A program made the translations under genes and the position numbers. Below, piece by piece: positions 1 to 11,500 of a stretch of 64,000 nucleotides of DNA; position 1 is the first letter of the stretch; every line of letters begins with the position of its first letter. This DNA comes from Plecoglossus altivelis. Lineage: Eukaryota > Chordata > Actinopteri > Osmeriformes > Plecoglossidae. The notes below the pieces were generated by a model. It saw only the letters and a list, made by a program, of their open reading frames with translations. It made no database searches and was not told the origin of the DNA. The stretch is from NCBI GenBank assembly GCA_036571765.1, contig BROE01000001.1, forward strand, positions 3,416,457 to 3,480,456, written 5' to 3'.

Positions 1-51
1 TGCTGAAAGTCTCTATTCAAGTTCATGTTTTGGACCAGAACGCAACCCCAC

Positions 52-3000
52 CTTGGTTACGGGCCCGGAGTGGGCCTGGTACTCGATCCAGTCCTTCTGC
101 ATGGGGAGGGGGTACTTGATGGCTCTCACAGTGCCGATGGACGTCCCAGCAAACAGTACCCTGCCCGAGCGGGACATGGCGATGGTGGTGTAAGTCACAT
201 CATCTGCAGCCACCTCTCTGAGGATCTGACAAAAAGATTGCCACCTTAAACTCTCCACACACAGTAAACAAACCGATACATATTCATGATAGAATAGAAT
301 GAGTGTGGACACTCCAAACAGACTGTTTTATTCAGTTAGTGCTAAGATGGACAGATCCTTATGTGGATGACATGGCCCAGCCCACCTGACAGTCCTGGAT
401 CTCCTTCAGGGTGCAGTCAGTGCCGACGGCGAAGATGCTCTTGGCGTCTTGAGAGACAGAAACAGCCGTGTAGCTGCAGGACTTGAGCACATTCTCGGAC
501 TCTCGCTTGCTGGTGAGGCTGTTCCACTCGTACACGGCGCCGTCCATCCCGCATGACACCAGGCGGCTGTCATCACCGCTCCACACGATGGCCCTCACCT
601 GGTGGGGCCGCAACAAGGGTTTAGATCATGTGCACCTCAGCGTGCTCAAAATCCACCGGCTGAAGAACCCAACATCTGAACTTCATTTCACCTTTCCATT
701 GTGACCTTTCAAATTGAGCAGGTTCTCAAATGTGGTTGTGGAGTAGATGTGGATGATGTTGCCGTTGACAGCAGCAAACATGTGACCCCCATGACTGAAC
801 GCACACTGGTGGTAAAGCAGGCATTGGACACACATTCACATGACATCCTTTTGATACAGAAGCAACAGGCTGAAACTGAACCTTCATTTGCATTTGATTA
901 ACAGTAGATAACATCTCCACACACATCAGCATTGGCCCCCCCACAGACACACCTCCCGGCAGCCCCTGATGGTGAACTCCTTAAAGGTCCGGATGTCGTC
1001 GATGAGCAGGTTCATGAGCCGCAGCTTGTCAGAAAAGCCTACGAGGAGGAAGAGGCCAGAGGGGTGCAGAGCCACGCTGAAGGCCTCCTCCTGGAACTCC
1101 TTAGACAGCTCCAGCGCGCTGAGCACAGCCACAGCAAATCTCTGTCAGTCAACACTTGGAGCGTGTATAGTCATTTCCTCTCTGACATGAAATGACAGTA
1201 AGTGGTAAATGCCAGATCGATGAAATTGGTAAAATAGTGTCTCTATAGAGATATCAGCAAAGCTGGCTATCGTTCAGTCTAGGGCCGTCTCACTTGTTTT
1301 CAAAGTTCCAGATCCGTACAGAGTGGTCCAGGGAGCAGGTGGCGATGAGGGGTTTGCGGATGCAGATGGACAGACCAGTGATGATGTTGGAGTGGAATGA
1401 GTGGGACAGGAACTCGAAGTGGGCTCGCTCCCCCTGGTGGACAAAACAGTGAAATGAAAGCAAGATGTTCACCTTACAGTTTTTCACAATGGCTAAAACA
1501 CTAAAACGCAGCATAAACTCAATTTTCAAATCAGTCTTTCTTTTTGCTCTAAACATATTCTTACTCACAAAAACCTTTTGAACTGTGACATACTTATACT
1601 ACAAAATGGCAACATAGGTGGCAAACAGTAAAGACAACTATAGTTGTCATCTGTAAAACACAATGAACAAAATAGTTCCCACTTGTTTCAAATGGTGGTT
1701 TGGGACATTGTCAGCTTTCACAGTGGTCCCCGCATACAAGAATGGTTTCACAAAAACAAGCAATTTTTAAAATAAAATTAAAATTCCACAATAAAGCCCT
1801 TGGAAAGTCTATGACCAAAATCCATATATCAGGGTAAATCTCCAGCAGGCAAAGGAATTGGCTTGTGATTAAGTACGTTTTCAAGACTGGATCCAGAACA
1901 CCAGAGGATTTTACACTGTTCTTTGTTCTTTATTGACAGTACTACAAAATTGTGATGGTTCCTGTAATATTTTCTTTATCGAAAAACATATTTACTCTAC
2001 ATACATAAACACACGTTTCTTTACACATAACTACATGCCCTGAATGCTGTCAATTTTCATTGTCTATGATTTCTCCCCTATTTTATATATTTATCGATTT
2101 GCTGTGTTTAGGATCTGAAAACATGGTTCGATTCTGAGCACAGGTAAATGGTTTCGGGGTGGGTATTAGATTTTGCTGTAAGAGTTTTGTAAATGTAGTT
2201 TGGAAGATTTTGTTTTGTGTTGGCCGTTTTAAGAAAATGGTTGACAGTTTTAACAAGTATCTTTCAGCAATTGTGAAAAACTAAACGAGTTTCAAGTCCT
2301 AAATGTGCTGGCCTGCGTGTGTGCTGGTCTACGTGTGAGCTGGTCTACGGGTGTGCTGGTCTGCCTGTGTGCTGGTGTGTGCTACCTTGCTCATCTCAGC
2401 AGAGGACAAGGTGATGCTGTACAGCTGCCCACGGTCTGTACTGATGACCAGGAGCTCTTCTGAGGGGCTGACACACAGGCTCGCCACCTCCTGACGCTCC
2501 GCAAGGCTAGGCTCAAAGCTGCACAGGTCTGGGGGTATCTGAGGCATACACACACACATCACACACAAACAGCACCCCCCCCCCCCACACACACACACAC
2601 GGAATCGTACAAACATATGTAAAGTCCGTGCACTGTCTTTTACTGAACATACACATGACCCCATGCACACAAGCACATTCCAAATGGGGCTCTGCTTTTC
2701 CTGTGTCAGCCACATTGGAGTTACCTGTATCTCCCTTGTCTTCCGGTATACATCCTTCTCCTCAGTCTTCTCAAACAGGCAGACAGTGCCAAGGCCCGCA
2801 GAGCAGACAAAGCCTTTAGAATAGGACGTGATAGCGGTGACTCTGGGCAGAGGGGCTGAGAGTCCCTCTGTCTTGGAGTCCTCTGACTTCCTCTTCTCTA
2901 TTTGTCTGAGCCACAGAAGCACATTGATAGGACGTAAAGCATCCATTGCACAGCTAAGGGCCAAGCTTGTCGTTTTGTGACCTTCTGACCTCTCTGCTCA

Positions 3001-3957
3001 CCGCTCAGCTTCCTGCACCGTGGGCTTGGTGAGGACGTTCATCTCCCAGCGCAGGTCCCCAGACTCAAATACCATCAGCTTGCCCGTATCCGTGCCGACT
3101 ATCACTCGCTCCTCGGACATCCAGGTGTGGGACAAGAAGTTCTGGGACTCCAATTTAAGGAAGTTGGACTGCTTTAGGGCTCCTTCTGTGTAGCGGAAGA
3201 GCTTGAACACTCCGTTGCCGCTCACGCATACTTGTGTGTTGTCATGAGGGTTGAAACTGACCTGTAGAGCGCAAGACAACGTAAATACAATGCAGTTTAA
3301 GCCACGTGTGTGTGTTAGTAGGGAGGTTTGTTAGCAATACCTGATTAATGGGGTTGGTGACACCAGTGGCCTTCACAGTGGCCATAACCTTCTGCTTCTC
3401 CCACATCCAGAAGAAAAGGATCCAGTCTGGACCCCCTGCCTGGCCTATCAGGTACTTGGAGTCTGGGGAAAAGGCCATGCAGACAAACTCATGCACGGCC
3501 ACATCTCCGCCGCTCAGCACCTTCCTCTTCCTGCTCTGTTCATGCTGCAGGTCGTACACAGTGATGGTTCCCTTCTCGCCGCGCTCTGACACTGCCAAAT
3601 AGCGCCGGTTGGAGCTCATAGCCAGGGCCTGCATGCCCTGACTCTTATCTGTGCCTAGTGGAAGATTTAGAGAAAAAAAAGGTACCGTGTGAATTTAAGC
3701 ATAAAAGTAAAAGAATTAACCAAATAATTAATTTTAAAAGGTGTACAGTTTGAATATGATGGTTATAACAAGATGAACATCTACTTAAACATGTAATAAA
3801 TACCTGGAATGAATCTCTGCCATCTCTGGTCAATGTTGTAGCGTATACAGTTGTTTCCACATGGGAAGATGACAGTTTGCTCATCGAAAAAACAAAGATT
3901 ATTGGCTACACCTGTCCTCAAACCGAAGATGAAGTGAGTCTGGGCGATGACTGCCAT
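52..3957 (-). CDS. cfap57: CFAP57 (WDR65), cilia and flagella associated WD-repeat protein, 5' part
   Basis: Ten coding exons run right to left: 3804-3957, 3341-3654, 3002-3261, 2725-2905, 2386-2538, 1294-1433, 953-1139, 692-805, 386-598 and 52-225. All have GT-AG borders and the phases join without a break, giving 630 codons; the human protein is about twice as long. The start MAVIAQTHFIFGLRTG matches the conserved CFAP57 N-terminus. The encoded part is the WD40 region, with blade motifs such as AFSPDSKYL, SVALHPSG, AIVWSGDDSRLVSCG and YQAHSGPVTK. Family knowledge places CFAP57 in motile axonemes, where it supports assembly of inner-arm dyneins. The C-terminal coiled-coil half must lie left of position 52. 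The fifth intron holds a candidate DNA transposon. Paralogous WD proteins are less likely because the match is collinear from the first residue. Confidence 0.93.
1477..2281. mobile_element. Candidate non-autonomous Tc1/mariner-like TIR element in a cfap57 intron
   Basis: The left end reads CAGTTTTTCACAATGGCTAA and the right end is its imperfect reverse complement (CAGCAATTGTGAAAAAC). Both ends are flanked by TA (1475-1476 and 2282-2283), as expected for a TA target-site duplication. The interior is AT-rich and has no transposase-sized reading frame. The superfamily is inferred from the TA target and short TIRs only. Related sequence, including CACAATGGCTAAAA, recurs from about 4515 upstream of cfap57. 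Confidence 0.5.
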
Positions 3958-5988
3958 TGCTTTCTTTGCGAGTCAAGAAAACTTTTTGGTCTGTGAAAAA
4001 GAGCAAAATTTACTGTAGTAAAGTGTACTGCAGAAACGACGATCACAAACCAATTCCGAAGTAAATCAATGAGTCCAGCACTATACTGTAGAGATATTAA
4101 GAAACTTAGTGAAGCAAGCTGTAGGCTAGCTAGCTATAGCTAATGTGGCTATTACTGTCCTGTACATTAGGCCAATAGTGTGCCACAAATTAAAACCGTC
4201 GTCAATATAAGTCATCTAAATAGCTTATGCATATGAACGTTCAAATGTGAGTAGAGCCAATGCAACTCACTCGTTAATGACGTTTGGAATGTTTAACTAG
4301 ACTAGCTTCTTTCCACAATCACTTCAGCTTGAATGTTTTGCAGGATGTGTTAGTTCAGGGTCTGTAGTTACCAAGGATACATGAAGCCATAACAAACCAT
4401 AGCAACGAATATTCCCCATGCTGCACCACTAGTCGGCGCCAAATTACGTTATCATTGAGGAAAGACAAATATGTATTATTATTATTACTTACACTGAGGA
4501 CCCTAAACATGAGTATTTCACAATGGCTAAAATACTTACTGTACTAAAAAAAAACATTCTCTGAATAAAATGTTCAGTCGCCGAAACCCATTTGTCGATT
4601 CAGATACGAATCAGAAACTTATTTCGTAAAACTCTACACACTGTCTCGTTCACTAAAAACATTTAGCTTTGTGATGCACTTGTTCAAACACAGACGGTAA
4701 ATAGTATGTCAGCTTTCACTGTGTATACGAGAATGGTTTAACATCGACCAGTAATTTTTACTGTTAATCTTTGCCTTCCACCGTAGCCCCACCTTCAACC
4801 TTTAATTCGAGTTTTACCCATACTGCACATGAATCAGAAAGATTTCGTTTTATCCTGAGTTGAATCAAACACATACTATCTAAATATCTCATTGTGGGGG
4901 TACGTGTGTGTGCAGTAAACATAGTTTCGGGTCATTCTGACCCCGAAGAGAACACAAGGGTTAAGCAATTTCGCATGGTAAAACAAATGTGCTGATCTCA
5001 CATTACCTTTTCAGCAAAACTCTTAACACATTCTCATTCTCAAAAATCATTCTGCACTTTAATGCACATCAACCGTGCTGGTAAACACAGCAACAATCAA
5101 ATACAAAATACAGGACACATGTCAGTCAGTAAACACAACACAACCACTCAAAATGTATTTTACCTTTTTCAATTTATGTAGCACAACCAATATAAGCCAG
5201 TTCAGAGAGCAAACAAGTTGTTGAAGGTGGGAAGGAGAAAGTCTGAGAAAGTACAGTATATAAGAAACTATATGAGATAGCATGATATACTATGATATCA
5301 TATACTAGTAAGTGATACTATGCATTGTAAGCTGTATACTTTACAACGAACACATTTTATGGCACTGAACATGGTTTTCCATCTGTTACAGCAACAGTAT
5401 TGACAGCTCAATGACTGGTCGCAAGTTCATATCAACAGTGAACAAGTATTACTGTATCATAGAGACAAAGGACAAGTTTGTGAGATACAGTGTACAGTAA
5501 TGTAAACATAGGGATACAAGGAGGAGGAAGAAAAATATGCAAAGAGCAAAGGAGAGTACTACTTTCTGATCAATTTCAAGCAACTATGATGGTACATGTT
5601 TCCGTTCATCAAAGGTTAATGACGTAAATAAGACATTTATTTTTAGATTAAAAATGTACTTCTCCCTGAGAACTATGTTTTAAATGGTTGAGGGTGTTTT
5701 TTGGTGTATTGTTGACTGACTGCTTGATAGTGTATATATTTGACATCAATTTGTTAATGATTTAAGAGCAGTGTTAGATTTTGAACGCAGGTACATCTGT
5801 TAAAACACTTTTGCTGAGTGTGTGTGTGTGTTTATGATCCAAATCTTTCTGTCCATCGTTTTTCCAAGTCTTTTTGACCAGAAATCTACCAACACATCCA
5901 TCCTTAATGGTCTGTATCTGAAAGGCAGGAAAACCAGAACACTTACATATTCCTATAGACTAATGGACACGGATCCATTTGACCCAAT
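3958..5988. other. Intergenic DNA upstream of cfap57
   Basis: No gene is seen here. The first 450 bases form the cfap57 5' flank. From about 4515 to 5820 the sequence is AT-rich and shares motifs with the TIR element in the cfap57 intron (CACAATGGCTAAAA; TCAGCTTTCAC followed by GAATGGTTT), so it is probably an older, decayed relative. No reading frame of protein quality is present. Confidence 0.5.
4367..4406. promoter_or_regulatory. Candidate RFX X-box pair upstream of cfap57
   Basis: Two imperfect X-box-like palindromes, GTTACCAAGGATAC (4367-4380) and CAAACCATAGCAAC (4393-4406), lie about 410-450 bp upstream of the cfap57 start codon. The consensus used is GTNNYYATRRNAAC. Each copy has a good half-site and one or more mismatches in the other half. 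RFX factors control many ciliary genes, so the location is sensible, but the assignment is an inference. Confidence 0.35.
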
Positions 5989-7100
5989 CTAAATATCTTT
6001 CATACATACATAGGACAAAGCAAGGTGAAGATCTGCCTGAGCCTTCTTCTCCTCCTCCAGCTGGCTCATCTGGTTGTCCAAGGTCTCAACCTTCCTCCTC
6101 CAGTGCTTGTCCTTCACCTCTCTGTCACTTGACACCTGCCACTGCAGGCAGAGGGCACAAACGGTCTTGTCGTAAGCCTTGATTGCTTCTATTTTCTTCA
6201 ACATGAGCCCCAACCAGCTTTATTCAGCCTTTTGGCTGCTCCATTCCACATCCAGGAGAGAGGCTCGAGCCTGTGTCAGAGACTCCTCAGCCCTCCTTTG
6301 GGCATCCAGAGCCTGGGTCAGAGACTCCTCAGCCCTCCTTTGGGCTTCCACAGCCTGGGTCAGAGACTCCTCAGCCCTCCTCTGGGCTTCCAGAGTCTGG
6401 GTCTTCTCCTCCAGCAAGACCCTGCTCTCCTCTTCTCTCCTTGTCAGCAGGTATCTTAGGTTTCCTGTGACAGACTCCATCTGTGCCTCTGTGGCCATCA
6501 AGTTAGTCTGTGACAGTGCCAGATCTCCTTCTGCTTGGGAGAACGCCTGGAGAGCCTGTCTATCATCAAGAGGCAGTTTGTTCAGTATATGAGATTTGTG
6601 GCTGCGAGGCTGCCTTTGTGCTGGGCCATCTCAGTCTCAGTCCGGGTCTCTGTGTCAGCTGACTCCCTCTCCAAGGTAGCGAACCTCTCCCTCTACAGGA
6701 GCATTCCCTGACGAAGGCGCCTGGTCTTTTGTCCAGAACGTGCTCTCTCTCTCTTGTTGCACTGTGTTTGAGCTGTGTGTTCTGTCTCAGAAGCCAGGAG
6801 AGAGGCCTGAGCCTGGGTCCGCTCTCACCTGGGCTTCCAGAGCCTGGGTCTTTTCATCTACCAAGGCCTTGCGCTCCTCCTCTCTCTGTACCAGCAGGCC
6901 TTTTAGCTCTCCTGTGGTCGACACCATTTGAGCCTTCACAACGTCCAAAAGATCCTTCAAGTAAGAGCTGCTCTCTTCAGCTGCTTGGGCTTTTTAAACT
7001 GCCTCGTTTAGCATCTCCTGTAAAGATGTAGCTCTTTGTCACTCTTTCTCAAGGCTCTTTTGCAGCCTCCGTTTTCGCAGTAAACGCTGCAGCCAGAGTG
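5989..7100 (-). pseudogene. Decayed coiled-coil protein gene fragment with duplicated exon-like blocks
   Basis: On the minus strand, three stretches read as highly charged coiled coil. One at about 7075-6830 contains VSTTGELKGLLVQREEER and ends before a GT-like donor. One at 6592-6220 contains VTGNLRYLLTRREEESRVLL. One at 6213-5989 contains KVETLDNQMSQLEEEKKAQA. The first two share the pattern TGxLxxLLxxREEE...EKTQxLEAQ, so they are duplicates of one ancestral exon. The 6220-6501 block carries three copies of a 42-nt (14-residue) repeat around QRRAEESLTQA. In-frame stops interrupt both the right-hand block (for example in LNEAV-stop-KAQAAEE) and the linkers, and no continuous gene can be assembled. 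I do not recognise the parent gene. An active gene with unusual splicing cannot be excluded. Confidence 0.45.
6270..6400. repeat. 42-bp tandem repeat, about three copies
   Basis: The unit CCTGGGTCAGAGACTCCTCA... recurs three times at a 42-base period. On the minus strand it encodes a 14-residue coiled-coil unit (EAQRRAEESLTQAV-like). Because the period is a multiple of three, it expanded while the sequence was coding. Confidence 0.8.
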
Positions 7101-8500
7101 CTGGTACATGAAGTGTCTTGTATGGACAGATACGCTTTACATTTTTATTCTGATTTAAGAAGGGTCAGGTTTGCTGATGGATGGTTTAGGGTCCTTTATA
7201 GTGTTGGTGTTGATAGGTGTTCTTGTTTTTTGTACAATTCTTTTTTCAAACCCTAAGAACAAGGATTGAGAGAAAACGGATAGAAGTAACTGACGTTTGA
7301 CTTCGAATTAGTAAATTACTTTAAGTTACATGCGCACTGAAAAGAAAAACTGAGCAAAACTTATAGAACGTTTTTCTTCAGTCAAAAAAAATAGCAAACC
7401 CGTACTTTGAATAGCAAGGTGGAGCTGCCGTGGTTCGGACATAATTTGTGCGCCCAGCTCATCCATCAGAGCACTCAATCGGATTGAGATCTGGAGGCCA
7501 GGACAACGCCTTTAGCACATTATCACGTTTATGAAACCATTGTGAAAAATTCGTGCAGTGTGTATGAACCTGTTGAAATAAGCACTGTCATCCTCGTCAC
7601 CAGGCAGTAATACCGTCATTATTCGCATGAAGGGGATGTACCTGGTCTGCTACGATGCTTAGGTAGGTGGCAATTGAAATACACATGAGTGACCCTACAC
7701 ATCATGACACTAAAAATCCCGTTCACTTTAAGAACATTATGAAGCTAAACTAGACCCTGTGATTGACGATGTTCTAGGTACTTCCGTAACTAGCCGGTAA
7801 CTAGCTAGCTAGCAGGGCAGCGTCAAGTATATACCACAGTACAGTAATGCCAAAACTGCCCGATTTTACTTAACTACCGATAGAATTGACGAGGGTAACT
7901 GCTCTTACACATTTTGCCAGCTAAATAGCATGAGTGAGTAACGATAGCTGTTCTTTTTGTCAATTGCGCGGGACATGACATGCTTATGATGATACCTTCT
8001 GTTAATAGTGTGTCGATCTGATTAGCAGTAAACACGCACTTCAATGTAATGTTGTGGCAAGCTATGTCATAATAGACAGATGTATTAGATTGGTGTGCTT
8101 GCTATTCCTAGCTTTGATCTAACGTGCTAAGCAGAACCACCCGGTGTGACGCTATATGTAAACAACCCCTATCCTGATTCCGGGACAGCAGGCATTATAG
8201 ATAGTTAGGCTGACACACCCTTCTGTCCCTGGCTTGCTCATAGAAGCCAGTTTGTTTGGTTGCCGACAGCTGAAGTGGTGACACTGGAGTGGCGTGTTAT
8301 GTTTCGTCTAAAATTGTGTCTTTGCTTTGTGTGTCATGTTGATAGGAGTATTGCAGCGCCAGTACAGGAAAACAAAGGGGAAGCCAAACTGCTCACCGTA
8401 ATGTCAGGGGGTGTTCCTTAAACTCGGGAGACATTCACGCAGCTCACCGACTGTTACTGCTTCTTTACCTGCCTGGCAGTGAGCTGGAACACAGCTAGAG
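7101..8500. other. Intergenic DNA and hectd3 5' flank
   Basis: No reading frame of interest is seen. The segment just before 8501 should contain the hectd3 promoter and 5' UTR. I see no TATA box at a convincing distance and cannot place the transcription start. Confidence 0.4.
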
Positions 8501-11500
8501 ATGTCACCTGAAGACAACCCTCATGTTCTACTGGGAAGAATTCGCTTTCTAAATAAGTGCATTGAATGTTTTAAGAAGAATGAATTGGTGCCAGAATGCC
8601 TGTGTTATGTCCCAAAGGAGGTTTGCTATAAAATCTGCAAAGATTCATCATCAAACTCGACTGCCTCATCAAGTTCTTCAACCAGAAACTCTGCAGGAAA
8701 GACCCTCGTGTCAGTTTGGGAAAGCCCCCATCAAACTCCACATAGTAAGAAGTTATGCAAGTTTAACATTGAACCAAAGAAAGGGACATGTATTCGGACT
8801 ACTGGGGAAGAATACTGCAACAGTCAAGGACTATGGGTCAAAATGAACAAGGTAGTATTTGCACATCCAACCATTAGCCTATAGTTCACAATAAATAAAT
8901 CTCCAACATGTTTTTAAAATTGTTTTGCTCACATGTTCTGTGTGTGTGTGTGTGTGTGTTGGTATACAGGAGCAGTTGGAGGAGCACCGTGCAGGACAGG
9001 AGCTGGAGGAGGGCTGGATCCTGGTGTGTAAGCACACAGAAGGAGGGGACAGACTGGTGCCTGTAGAATCCCCCGAAACTGTCAACAGGCACCAGCAGCT
9101 CTTCGGCTACGATCACAAACCTTGTGACAGGTGTGTGTGTACACTCCCAGTAGCGCACGTTATCCCAAGATGAGTCTTGCCAAAGAAACCGTAACAAGAC
9201 AGGCTAATGAATACGTGTTTCCTTTCTCCTCTCCCTGTCTCAGGTGGAAGCAGGTGGTGGACATAGAGTTCTCCCTACATCTAGGCTCTAAGCCTAAGAT
9301 CGCCGACTGTGATGAAGCTGCTGTCCAGAAGCTCAGGTGAGAGAGAGAGCGCTTCATGCAGAGCGCTTCAAGCAGAGCGAGGAGTTCCTGTGACGTAGCA
9401 TCTTTTCCCATCAGTCCCATTTGTGAGAGCTTTATGTGAATGAGGGTTCACATCAAAGCAGACAGTAGGCATTGCTCTTAGTATGCATCTGTCTTAGAGT
9501 CTCAGCCTCTGTTTTGCCAGGCATGTGCCGCCCACCTGGACATTCGAATGCGACGAGGATCTGGTGCACTACTTCTATGACCATATAGGCAAGGAGGATG
9601 AGAACTTGGACAATTTGAAAGAGTGTGTCACCAGCATTGACCTTTCATCTTGTTCAGTGAGTAGATAGTATTGTGTGTGTGTGTGCCAGAATTAGTTGAT
9701 GGATACATAGTGTACGTGAGCCCGACATACCATTTTCTCCTGCATTTCCTGATTGGATGCGTGTGGGTGTTTGTAGGATAACCAGAGTATTGGTGTGGCC
9801 CATCTTACCGACGGAGACACAGACACATACTGGGAGAGCGACGGCATGCAGGGCCAACACTGGATTCGCCTGCACATGAAGAGAGGCACAGTCGTCAAGT
9901 AAGGCTGTAGACCCGATCACCCTGTGTGAAAAACAGTCAGAGGGGGAGTCAGAGGGGTGACTCACACAATTTAGGAGGACAGAGGCAGAAAATGAGGAGT
10001 TGCACAACTGTGTGTTTTGATTTACAACAGAAACAACATTCAAACTCAAATCACGAGGACTCCTCAGGGCTGCCATTCAGGCCTGTACCTGAAGCACGAA
10101 ACTCCTACTTCAATAACATTTTTTCAAAGTTACTATACAGTGATATTTGTGCAAGGACTGGCTTTTGCCCACTCTTTTCTACTGCCGCTAGTCTCTCTCA
10201 CCCTCTGAGGCCTGTCAGCCATGGTTTTGTGGACTTGGGTGGTGAAAAGCGAGAGGGTTGCAGCCTTCGGCCTTGTCAACTGAATAGGAAATGTGGAATA
10301 GTCTAGTGTTTGGCCCTGGTGCTGGAAGGGCTCTGATTTTGACCTGTCAAATCTGTCTTCAATAAATTGAAGTCACACACAGGTCAACTTTCTGTTATCA
10401 AATTATATTAGAATGTTTCTTTTTTTTTCCATAGTAAGTTGATCTTGACCGTGGATTCGTCAGATGGCAACTGCATGCCCAAGAATGTCACCGTATTTGG
10501 GGGAGAGAAGGACAACCTGAAGAAGCTGAACGATGTCATTATAGATGAGTAGGTCACTCCTCAGACGATGGACGATGGCGATGAAGACGATGACATGGCA
10601 CAAACAAGTAATTTGTGTCAGCTTATCACAGGCCACAGACATTGAACGGTAAATCTTGAACAACACCATTGAAAAGGTGTTTCTTTCTTTCTCCTAGCAG
10701 TCTGACTGGGGACATATGTGTGCTGGAGGACATTACATTCCACATGCCTGTCATTGAGGTTCGAATTGTAGAGTGTATGGGTAAGAGGTTAACTTCTAAT
10801 ATTCTCTTTCTTAACCACTTCTCCTGATTAGAGCCTAAAGTCTGAAATGGCCCTGTTATCTCACTAGGAGGAGCTCAGTAGTAATGTATAGTTATTATAG
10901 TTGGACTTTGGAAGTGTAGAGAATTGTCTCTATCTTTGGCTGTTTCAGTGATGTCATGAGTTTTCTACTTGCCTCACGTCCTGTGTTTGCTCACCTTCTG
11001 TAGATGAGGGCATGGACACACGGGTCCGAGGTCTGAAGATCAAGTCATCCTGTGAGAGAGGCCTGGGCCTCAGCGCTGATGTGTTCCAGTCCCCAAACCT
11101 GGTGCGCTACCCCCGCCTGGAGGGGACCCCAGCTGACGTGCTCTACCGCAGGGCTTTAATCATCCAGAGGTAGGGAGGAACCCTCCAACCCTGGCAAATT
11201 GAAGAATGTGCCCAGTGTATTTCACCTGTTTCTGGTCATCAGGTATTTAAACTGTGGTTCTTTCATTCATTCACTCTCTTGTTTAGCCTGACTAGCTTTT
11301 TACGTCTTCACACTGTGCAGATTCATCTCTCTCCTGGACAGTCTACTGCCCCACCTGGTCCCTGCTTGGGACTACAGTCTGGGCATCTTTAACCAAATCA
11401 AAGTATGTTAGTATTTTGCCACCAACTGTCCATCAAAGCAGGTCCTTGAAGGATCTTTGTCATTCAGTTGTTTTTCTATGGTTTAATAACAAAATGTATG

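Noticed and set aside
692..805. An earlier donor for the cfap57 exon at position 706
   Set aside because: Stopping at 706 breaks the frame. Extending to 692 gives LKGHNGK joined to VRAIVW, which matches the family and restores phase.
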